The notes below the pieces were generated by a model. That model was not told the origin of the DNA. It did not search any database and was given only the letters and a program-made list of their open reading frames with translations. This document shows, one piece after another, positions 1 to 5,266 of a DNA stretch of 5,786 nucleotides (position 1 is the stretch's first letter; every line of letters starts with the position of its first letter). This DNA comes from Chloroflexota bacterium (lineage in GTDB: Bacteria; Chloroflexota; Limnocylindria; Limnocylindrales; CSP1-4): NCBI GenBank assembly GCA_021790375.1, contig JAJYEB010000134.1, positions 1-5,786 on the forward strand, given 5' to 3'. The position numbers were made by a program, and so were the translations under genes.

Positions 1-89
1 TGGCCCGCCTCGACCAGGCTCCCCGCCTCGCGCAGCACGCGCGCGTCGGTGGTGCAGTCGTTGAAGACGAACATCACGATGCGGCTCAC
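1..89 (-). CDS. Glycosyltransferase, N-terminal fragment (runs off left edge)
   Basis: Only the first 29 complete codons are in the window; the gene continues past base 1. The fragment reads M(GTG)SRIVMFVFNDCTTDAR and then VLREAGSLVEAG. This is a hydrophobic first beta strand followed by a D-A-R-V-L-R-E-A helix, the usual opening of GT4-type (GT-B fold) glycosyltransferases that act on lipid-linked or polysaccharide acceptors at the inner face of the membrane. The neighbouring glycosyltransferase has the same layout (D-S-R-L-L-R near its N-terminus), so the two may be distant paralogues. The GTG start at 89-87 is chosen because its GTGA overlaps the upstream stop codon and a GGAGGA lies 6 bases upstream. 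An in-frame ATG at 74-72 is possible but would remove the first strand. Acceptor and donor cannot be told from this fragment, and the family call rests on a short N-terminal pattern. Confidence 0.72.
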   Translation of the reverse strand, partial: MSRIVMFVFNDCTTDARVLREAGSLVEAG

Positions 90-1573
90 GCGGGGTCCTC
101 CACCACCGCCGCGTCTGCCGGCACCGCGTTCGCCGGCGTCGCCGGGAGGTCCTCGACGGCGGCGCCCGCCCACGGCTCCGCCGCGCCGCCGGATCCCACG
201 CGGCCCGCAAGCTCCCGGTAGGCGCGGACCAGCCCCGCCTGCTGCCGCTCCCACGTGTAGCGCTCGAGGGCGACCGTGCGGCAGTGGCGCCGCAGCGCGA
301 TCCGGTCCGCCGCCGGGCGCTCCAGCAGCGTGGCCGCGGCCCGGGCGATGGACGACGGCTCGATCGCGCAGCTGGCGCCCAGCCCCTCCGACGCCACGAG
401 GCGGCCGTGCTCGGTCCCCTCGGCGACCAGGACGGGCACGCCGGCCATGATGCACTCGAACAGCTTGTTGGCCAGGTTCAGGCGCTGGTTGAGCGTGCGG
501 CCCGGCTGCCCCACGTAGCCGAGATCCGCAGAGGCCGTCCACTCGAGCAGCTCCGAGGGCGGCACGGCGTCGAGCACGAACAGCCGTCCCGGGCGACGGG
601 CTGCCGCGGCCGCGAGCTGATCGCGCAGCCTGCCGTACCCCAGCAGGACCACCGCCACGTCGAGCCGCCGGAACGCCTCCTGGTCGAGTGCCGCGACCAG
701 CTCCTCGATCCCGCGATCCACGCTGAACCCGCCCTGGTAGAGCACGATGGGGCGCCCGGCGGCGATCCCGGTCGCGGTCCGCAGGAGATCGGAGAAGGGG
801 GGCGACGGATCGTCCGGAAGCCACGCGGGCGGACAGTTGAGGACGACGACCGGCTCCGGCACGTGAAACCGGCGGGCGACCTCGCGCGCCACGCCGGGGC
901 TCACCGCGGTGAGCAGCGACGCGCGGCGCACCCAGCCGGCCTCCCGGCGCCGGACCATCGCGCGCACCGGGGCGGGCATGCGCGCGATCCGCGCAGCCTC
1001 CGTGTGCAGATCGGCCAGATCGTAGGCAAATCGCGCGCGGGCCCTCGCGGCGGCGCCGCCGACCACGGGGAGGGCAATCAGGGCCTTGCAGTGGTACACG
1101 TCCGCCTCGGGCACCGCGGAAAGGACGGCGTCGCGCCACGGCCCGACCCGCCGCTGGTGGGCCGCGATCTCGGCCAGGCGCCTCAGGGGGGAACGCAGCC
1201 GGTCCACGCCACGTGCCTCGGACGGCGGCAGGGCCGTTGCCGCAGCGGGGAACCCGAGCACTCGGGCGATCCCGCGGCGCAGGCGGGGCGAGAGGGGCCG
1301 GAACGCGGCGGTCACCCGGCGATCCACGTCGAGACGGCGCAGGTCGAGCCGCTCCCCCAGCTCCTCGCGTGACGGGAGGCCCGGGGCGGAGAAGGCCAGC
1401 AGCGTCACCCGGTGCCCGTCGGCGGCCAGCGCGCGACCCGTGCGCAGCAGCCGCGAATCGTGCTCGAAGGTGTTCGCGGCGACGATCGCGATGCGGAGCG
1501 GACGCGAAGGGGAAGGACCAGGGGTCACGTCGGGGTGATCCGGTCGGGGGCCGGGGTCGGGCACGCTTCCCAT
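86..1573 (-). CDS. Glycosyltransferase family 4 (GT-B fold)
   Basis: The predicted protein has 495 residues and should transfer a sugar from an activated nucleotide donor to a glycan or lipid-linked acceptor in the cytoplasm. The N-terminal Rossmann-like domain begins near residue 26 (LRIAIVAANTFEHDSRLLR), preceded by a Pro-rich, poorly conserved leader. The C-terminal donor-binding domain begins near 273 with P-I-V-L-Y-Q-G-G (275-282). It continues with L-G-Y-G (311-314) and the GT4 signature NKLFECIMAGVPVLV (369-383), whose Glu373 sits where these enzymes place a nucleotide-sugar-binding Glu. Residues 459-495 form an Ala/Gly/Pro-rich tail with no recognisable domain. The stop overlaps the next glycosyltransferase by 4 bases (GTGA). 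The start is uncertain. ATG at 1573 has no clear Shine-Dalgarno, and GTG at 1564 or 1528 would still keep the whole fold. It lies 87 bases after the epimerase, so it may have its own signal. Donor and acceptor are unknown. Confidence 0.9.
   Translation of the reverse strand: MGSVPDPGPRPDHPDVTPGPSPSRPLRIAIVAANTFEHDSRLLRTGRALAADGHRVTLLAFSAPGLPSREELGERLDLRRLDVDRRVTAAFRPLSPRLRRGIARVLGFPAAATALPPSEARGVDRLRSPLRRLAEIAAHQRRVGPWRDAVLSAVPEADVYHCKALIALPVVGGAAARARARFAYDLADLHTEAARIARMPAPVRAMVRRREAGWVRRASLLTAVSPGVAREVARRFHVPEPVVVLNCPPAWLPDDPSPPFSDLLRTATGIAAGRPIVLYQGGFSVDRGIEELVAALDQEAFRRLDVAVVLLGYGRLRDQLAAAAARRPGRLFVLDAVPPSELLEWTASADLGYVGQPGRTLNQRLNLANKLFECIMAGVPVLVAEGTEHGRLVASEGLGASCAIEPSSIARAAATLLERPAADRIALRRHCRTVALERYTWERQQAGLVRAYRELAGRVGSGGAAEPWAGAAVEDLPATPANAVPADAAVVEDPA
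96..101 (-). promoter_or_regulatory. Shine-Dalgarno site for the left-edge glycosyltransferase
   Basis: On the minus strand the bases read GGAGGA, followed by a 6-base spacer and the GTG at 89-87. The site lies inside the last codons of the upstream glycosyltransferase. It supports the GTG start and translational coupling across the 4-base overlap. Confidence 0.75.
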
Positions 1574-1593
1574 CTGGCGTCCAGTGTAGGGCA

Positions 1594-1616
1594 GGCGGCC
1601 GGGTGCCCGGAGATGG
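1594..1616. repeat. Direct repeat, copy 1 (23 bases)
   Basis: This copy matches bases 1637-1659 at 21 of 23 positions, with differences at the fourth and eighteenth bases. Its core CCGGGTGCCCGG (1599-1610) has two 5-base arms around TG and could form a short hairpin. It lies upstream of the glycosyltransferase start. Confidence 0.75.
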
Positions 1617-1636
1617 ACACGTGCCGGCCCTCGCCC

Positions 1637-1659
1637 GGCTGCCGGGTGCCCGGTGATGG
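1637..1659. repeat. Direct repeat, copy 2 (23 bases)
   Basis: This is the second copy of the repeat, 43 bases from the first, with core CCGGGTGCCCGG at 1642-1653. It begins one base after the stop codon of the epimerase gene in the transcribed direction, so it lies in the immediate 3' untranslated region of that gene. Confidence 0.75.
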
Positions 1660-1660
1660 C

Positions 1661-2821
1661 CTACCGGGTCAGCCAGGTCTCCAGGGACTCGGCGATGGCC
1701 TCGGCGGCCCCCGAGAACGCAACCTGCGCCGAGCGAGCGCGCGTGGTCGCGTCCCGCGCCGCGGCCCCGAGCGGCGCCAGGCGCGCGAGGGCGGCAGTGG
1801 CGCGGCCGAGGTCCCGTCCCACCAGCGCACTGCGTCCCCCGTGCGCTTCGAGCGTCTCGGGCCACTCGGTCGTCTCACGCAGGATCAGCGCGGGCGTACC
1901 CAGCCATGCCGACTCGCGCTGGACCCCGCCCGAATCGGTGACCACGGCGCCGGCGTGCAGCTCGAGCGCCAGTGTGGTCCGGTAGCCCTGCGGGGGCACG
2001 ACGCGCACGTTGGCGGGTACCGCGCAGTCGTTCTCGTCGATCGCACGGTGCGTCCCGGGGTGGAGCGCCAGCACCACGGGCCGGTCGAGACCACCCAGCA
2101 GGGAGAGCCACTCGCGCAGTGCCCCCGGCGTGCGATTCTCGGCGCGGTGGACGGTCGCGAACAGGTATCCACCGGGCACCAGGCCGAGCGCCGCCACGGC
2201 CCCCGGTGCCGCGTCCCGGATGCTCGCGGGGTCGCGGGCCGCGTCCAGCGTGGCCGCGCACAGGTCCTGCATGAGGTCGCCCACGACCTGCACCCGCACC
2301 TCGCTCCCGGCGGGTCCACCCACGCCGGAACCGCTCAGGGCGCGCCCGATTCCCTCGGCACGCAGGTTGGCCGCCGCGTGCTCGCTCGGCGCGAACAGGA
2401 GCTCCGCGAGGTGGTCGACCACCACGCGGTTCACCTCCTCCGGCATCCGCCGGTCGAACGAGCGAAGCCCCGCCTCGACGTGCGCGAGCGGCAGCTCGAG
2501 CTTGGCCGCGACGAGAGCCCCGGCGAGCGTCGAGTTCGTATCCCCGAACACCAGGATCGCGTCGGGCGGGTCGTCCAGCACGATCGGCTCGAGCCGGTCC
2601 ATCATCGCGGCCACCTGCCTCGCGTGGGTGCCGCTGCCCACGCCGAGCTGGTGGGACGGTGGCGGGAGCCCCAGCTCGCCGAAGAAGTGCCCGGCCATCT
2701 CGTCGTCGTAATGCTGGCCGGTGTCGATCAGGTCGACGTGGTGGCGGCGATGCAGCGCGGGCCAGGCCGCGGCCGCCTTGATGATCTGGGGCCGGGTGCC
2801 CACCACGCAGGCGAGCCTCAT
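1661..2821 (-). CDS. wecB: UDP-N-acetylglucosamine 2-epimerase, non-hydrolysing (WecB/WbpI family)
   Basis: The product has 386 residues, normal for this GT-B-fold cytoplasmic family, which inverts C2 of UDP-GlcNAc or of UDP-GlcNAc-derived uronates through a UDP-elimination intermediate. The start motif VVGTRPQIIKAA (6-17) supplies the conserved Arg10 and Lys15. It is followed by D-T-G-Q-H-Y-D (33-39), GDTNSTLAGAL (93-103, Asp94), HVEAGLRSF (114-122, Glu116), MPEEVNR (126-132), VHRAEN (224-229, His225) and TDSGGVQRESAWLG (295-308, Ser297 and Glu303). ETTEWPET (316-323) is the usual C-terminal signature. All catalytic positions known from E. coli WecB appear to be present. ATG at 2821 is preceded by GAGG with an 8-base spacer and begins exactly where the family begins. 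In this operon, beside 3-oxidase, transaminase and 6-dehydrogenase genes, the likelier substrate is a diacetamido-glucuronate (WbpI role). Simple UDP-ManNAc formation (WecB role) remains possible. Residues 163-172 form a small Gly/Ser-rich insertion. Confidence 0.95.
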   Translation of the reverse strand: MRLACVVGTRPQIIKAAAAWPALHRRHHVDLIDTGQHYDDEMAGHFFGELGLPPPSHQLGVGSGTHARQVAAMMDRLEPIVLDDPPDAILVFGDTNSTLAGALVAAKLELPLAHVEAGLRSFDRRMPEEVNRVVVDHLAELLFAPSEHAAANLRAEGIGRALSGSGVGGPAGSEVRVQVVGDLMQDLCAATLDAARDPASIRDAAPGAVAALGLVPGGYLFATVHRAENRTPGALREWLSLLGGLDRPVVLALHPGTHRAIDENDCAVPANVRVVPPQGYRTTLALELHAGAVVTDSGGVQRESAWLGTPALILRETTEWPETLEAHGGRSALVGRDLGRATAALARLAPLGAAARDATTRARSAQVAFSGAAEAIAESLETWLTR

Positions 2822-2829
2822 GCGGCGAC

Positions 2830-2833
2830 CCTC
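2830..2833 (-). promoter_or_regulatory. Shine-Dalgarno site for the 2-epimerase
   Basis: GAGG on the minus strand stands 8 bases before ATG 2821-2819, in the 37-base gap after the dehydrogenase stop. No other in-frame start codon is found in the gap, which fixes the epimerase start. Confidence 0.65.
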
Positions 2834-2858
2834 GGCTCCCTGCTGGCACCCGTCACGG

Positions 2859-4241
2859 TCAGCGCCTGCCGGCGCTCCCCGCGCCTGCCGTGCGCCGGAC
2901 GCGCCGCACGGCCCGCGGATCCGGGACGCCCACGCCCACGTACGTCACGCCGTCCGGGAGGGGCAGGTCGCGGATCGCGTTGCGTCCGTCGTAGACCACC
3001 GCCAGCCCCGGGAACCACGCGGCGTCCAGCGAGCGGAACTGCTTCGCACCAGTCTGGATGACGATCGCGCTGAAGGGCGCCGCGTCGCCCCAGTGCCACG
3101 GCTTCGCACCGGTGCGCGCGACCTCGTCGTCGGCGAGGAGCGGATCGTAGGCCCACACCTCCGCACCGTGGAGGGAGAGCCGGTCGATCAGCGGGATCGC
3201 GCGGGTGTAGGCGAGCTCCCTGACGTCCTCGCGGTAGGTCAGCCCGAGGACCAGCACGCGCTTCCCCTCGAGCGGGCCGAGCTCGCGCTCGATCGCCTGG
3301 ACGGCCGTGCCCACCTGCCCGTCGTTGACCTGCCGCGAGAGGGCGGGCATCGTCAGCTCGGGCGCCCGGCTGATCAGGAAATGGGGGTACACCGGGATGC
3401 AGTGGCCGCCGACGCCGATCCCCGGCTGGTGGATGTGGCTGAAGGGCTGGCTGTTGGAGCCCCGGATGACCTCCTGGATGTCGACCCCCATGCGCTCGGC
3501 GTACTCCGCGAACTGGTTCGCCAGCGCGATGTTGACGTCGCGGTAGGTGGTCTCGGCGAGTTTCGCGAACTCCGCGGCCTCCGCGGTCGACAGCTGCCAG
3601 ACCTCTGCCGGTACCACGCTCCGGTAGAACGCGGCGGCCCGCGACCCGCTCGCGCCATCCACCCCTCCGACCAGCTTGGGGTACGTGTCGAGGTCGTGGA
3701 AGACCCGCCCGCTGTACACGCGCTCGGGGCTGAACGCGAGCAGGAAGCCCGCGTCCGGGTCGCCCGCCGACAGCCCGCTCACCTGCTCCAGCATCGGGCC
3801 GAACCGGTCGCGCGTGTCGCCCACGGGCAGGGTCGTCTCGTAGAGCACCAGGACGCCGGGGTGGAGTCCCGCCGCGACCGCCTCGGTCGCCGGGTCGATG
3901 TAGCGGTAGTCCGGCTCCTTCGCGTCGGACAGCATGACCGGGACGATGATCACCACCACGTCCGCGTCTCGCGTCGCCTCGGCGTGCGACGTGGTCGCGC
4001 GGAACCGGCCGGCGGCATGCGCCGCGGCGATCCGGTCGGCGAGCGTCGGTTCCTCGGCGAAATGCACCCGCCCCTGGTTGAGGGTGTCCACCACCCACGG
4101 CTGGATGTCGACGCCGATCACGTGCCACCCGTGGCCCGCGTACTGCGCGGCGAGCGGGAGCCCGATCTTCCCCATCCCGATGACGGCGACGGTCCCGACC
4201 GTCTCGGGCTCACCCCGCCAGGGGTGGACGAACTGGGTCAT
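2859..4241 (-). CDS. Nucleotide-sugar 6-dehydrogenase (UDP-GlcNAc/UDP-ManNAc dehydrogenase, WbpA/WecC type)
   Basis: The product has 460 residues and belongs to the UDP-glucose/GDP-mannose dehydrogenase family, which oxidises C6 of a UDP-sugar to the uronic acid using two NAD+. The NAD-binding motif is V-I-G-M-G-K-I-G-L-P (20-29). E-T-T-L-P-V-G (135-141) and SPERV (171-175) follow. The central helix EFAKLAETTYRDVNIALANQ (224-243) carries the conserved Lys227 and Asn237. The active-site loop GIGVGGHCIPVYPHFL (274-289) holds the catalytic Cys281. The C-terminal UDP-binding domain starts near 327 (KRVLVLGLTYRED). Having His before the Cys, as in G-G-H-C, favours an N-acetylhexosamine uronate enzyme over UDP-glucose dehydrogenase. 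ATG at 4241 overlaps the upstream stop (ATGA) and has a perfect GGAGGT 9 bases before it. Longer in-frame extensions lack family similarity. Residue 285 is Tyr where many relatives have Asp. The last 20 residues are Arg/Gly-rich and lie outside the fold. Whether it acts on UDP-GlcNAc or a modified form is inferred from context only. Confidence 0.92.
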   Translation of the reverse strand: MTQFVHPWRGEPETVGTVAVIGMGKIGLPLAAQYAGHGWHVIGVDIQPWVVDTLNQGRVHFAEEPTLADRIAAAHAAGRFRATTSHAEATRDADVVVIIVPVMLSDAKEPDYRYIDPATEAVAAGLHPGVLVLYETTLPVGDTRDRFGPMLEQVSGLSAGDPDAGFLLAFSPERVYSGRVFHDLDTYPKLVGGVDGASGSRAAAFYRSVVPAEVWQLSTAEAAEFAKLAETTYRDVNIALANQFAEYAERMGVDIQEVIRGSNSQPFSHIHQPGIGVGGHCIPVYPHFLISRAPELTMPALSRQVNDGQVGTAVQAIERELGPLEGKRVLVLGLTYREDVRELAYTRAIPLIDRLSLHGAEVWAYDPLLADDEVARTGAKPWHWGDAAPFSAIVIQTGAKQFRSLDAAWFPGLAVVYDGRNAIRDLPLPDGVTYVGVGVPDPRAVRRVRRTAGAGSAGRR

Positions 4242-5266
4242 GCGTGGGGAACCTCCGGAGGGTGTACCGCGATGGGACGGTGGGCCGCCGCGGATTCGAG
4301 AAGCAGGTTGGCGAGCGCCACGGCCCAGAGGCCGTCGGAGCCGGGGATGGCGGCGGGGCCGCCGGTGCGGATGGCGTCGAAGAAGGCGTCGAGTTCGCGA
4401 CGGAGCGGCTCGGCGGGGGTGACGGGCAGCTGCACCGTCTCGCCGGCGAACGTGGCCGCGTAGCCGTCCAGGAAGGTGGGGCTCAGCTCCGCGGTACCGC
4501 GGGTGAACGTCAGCGCCTGGCTGAGGTAGTCGACCTCGAACATCCCCTCCGCGCCCAGCACCGTGATGCGCCGCTGCTTCTCCGGTGTGAGCCAGTTGGC
4601 GTCGAGGAGCCCCACGGTGCCTCCGGGGAAGTGCAGCAGCCCGAAGACGAGGTCCTCGTGCGAGGTGTGGATGTGCTGCGTGGTCTCGGCGTAGACGCGG
4701 TCGGGCCGGGCCCCGGCGAGGTGGCACATGATGTCGACGTCGTGCGTGGCCAGGTCGACGGCCACCCCGACGTCGCGGATCCGGGCGGGGAACGGCCCTG
4801 CCCGGAGGGTCCTGATGGAGAAGATGCGGCTGAGGGCGCCGCCCCGCAGCCGCTCGCCGAGCGCGAGCACGGCCGGGTTGAAGCGCTCGATGTGACCGAC
4901 CTGCAGCAGCACGCCCCGGCGGCCCGCGGCCTCCACCAGTTCGCGCCCCTCGGCCACGGTGGTGGCCAGCGGCTTCTCGACCAGGACCGGGACCCCGCGC
5001 TCGATGGCGTGGAGCGCGATCCCGTGATGGAGCGTGGTGGGCGCGGCGACGACGAGTGCGTCCAGGCGCTCCTCGTCGATCATCTCGACCGGATCGGCGT
5101 ACGGCCGTGCGCCGGACTGGTCGGCGGCCGACGAGAGCACGTCCTCGTTCGGGTCAGCGACCGCCGCCAGCGTCACATCCTCGCGTGCCGCCAGGTTCCG
5201 CAGGTGGTTGCGGCCCATCGAGCCGAGGCCCGCGAGGCCGACGCGCAGGCTTGCGCGAGTGGTCAC
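4238..5266 (-). CDS. Gfo/Idh/MocA-family oxidoreductase (probable nucleotide-sugar 3-dehydrogenase)
   Basis: The product has 342 residues, a usual length for this NAD(P)-dependent family. The N-terminal Rossmann fold shows VGLAGLGSMGRNHLRNL (9-25) and an acidic strand end A-V-A-D-P-N (35-40). The family EKP motif is at 97-99 (VLVEKPLATT), with Lys98 the usual catalytic lysine. The C-terminal alpha/beta domain carries GHIERFNPAV (124-133) and DLATHDVDIM (171-180), whose Asp171 and His175 are the usual active-site pair. In this setting, between a DegT-type aminotransferase and a 6-dehydrogenase, the expected reaction is oxidation of the C3 hydroxyl of a UDP-GlcNAc or UDP-GlcNAc-uronate to the 3-keto sugar for transamination (WbpB/WlbA or GnnA role). 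The GTG start at 5266 overlaps the aminotransferase stop (GTGA) and has GGAGG 10 bases upstream. The sequence alone does not exclude another sugar substrate, since the family is very broad. Confidence 0.9.
   Translation of the reverse strand: MTTRASLRVGLAGLGSMGRNHLRNLAAREDVTLAAVADPNEDVLSSAADQSGARPYADPVEMIDEERLDALVVAAPTTLHHGIALHAIERGVPVLVEKPLATTVAEGRELVEAAGRRGVLLQVGHIERFNPAVLALGERLRGGALSRIFSIRTLRAGPFPARIRDVGVAVDLATHDVDIMCHLAGARPDRVYAETTQHIHTSHEDLVFGLLHFPGGTVGLLDANWLTPEKQRRITVLGAEGMFEVDYLSQALTFTRGTAELSPTFLDGYAATFAGETVQLPVTPAEPLRRELDAFFDAIRTGGPAAIPGSDGLWAVALANLLLESAAAHRPIAVHPPEVPHA
4251..4256 (-). promoter_or_regulatory. Strong Shine-Dalgarno for the 6-dehydrogenase
   Basis: The minus strand reads GGAGGT with a 9-base spacer to ATG 4241-4239. 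It is embedded in the codons for the C-terminal P-E-V of the upstream oxidoreductase. This decides the dehydrogenase start and supports coupled translation. Confidence 0.85.

Larger units (their letters stand above)
1574..1660. other. 87-base intergenic gap with repeats
   Basis: This is the only sizeable gene-free stretch; every other junction is an overlap or a 37-base gap. It holds two copies of a 23-base direct repeat, each containing the imperfect palindrome CCGGGTGCCCGG. A further short GC hairpin lies between them (arms 1623-1627 and 1635-1639). On the minus strand a TACACT hexamer (1588-1583) sits 9 bases before the glycosyltransferase ATG and fits the TANNNT form of a -10 element, but no convincing -35 is seen. 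No T-tract follows the hairpins, so a classical intrinsic terminator is not supported. Confidence 0.6.

Noticed and set aside
1623..1639. GC hairpin as an intrinsic terminator after the epimerase
   Set aside because: The stem is only 5 base pairs with a 7-base loop and no T-run on either strand, so it is not a convincing terminator.
1661..2821. Hydrolysing NeuC-type epimerase
   Set aside because: The overall motif set and length match the non-hydrolysing family, and no sialic acid synthase or CMP-transferase genes are nearby.
1875..2849. Minus-strand frame of about 324 codons overlapping the epimerase
   Set aside because: It is an out-of-frame Arg/Gly-rich shadow of the epimerase, which has every expected motif in its own frame.
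3041..3113. Short repeat GCTTCGCACC(A/G)GT at 3041-3053 and 3101-3113
   Set aside because: Both copies are in frame inside the dehydrogenase and encode T-G-A-K at residues 377-380 and 397-400. A 13-base near-match in biased coding DNA is most simply chance or codon bias.
2721..4463. Long plus-strand open frame of about 580 codons (others at 284-1372 and 1412-3061)
   Set aside because: It lies antisense to genes with clear catalytic motifs. Its translation is Arg/His/Val-rich without any recognisable domain, and such antisense frames are expected in very GC-rich DNA.
4242..4727. N-terminal extension of the 6-dehydrogenase frame up to 4727
   Set aside because: The extra 162 residues are Arg/Pro-rich, overlap the oxidoreductase gene and precede a normal family N-terminus. 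The ATG at 4241 has a perfect GGAGGT at good spacing.
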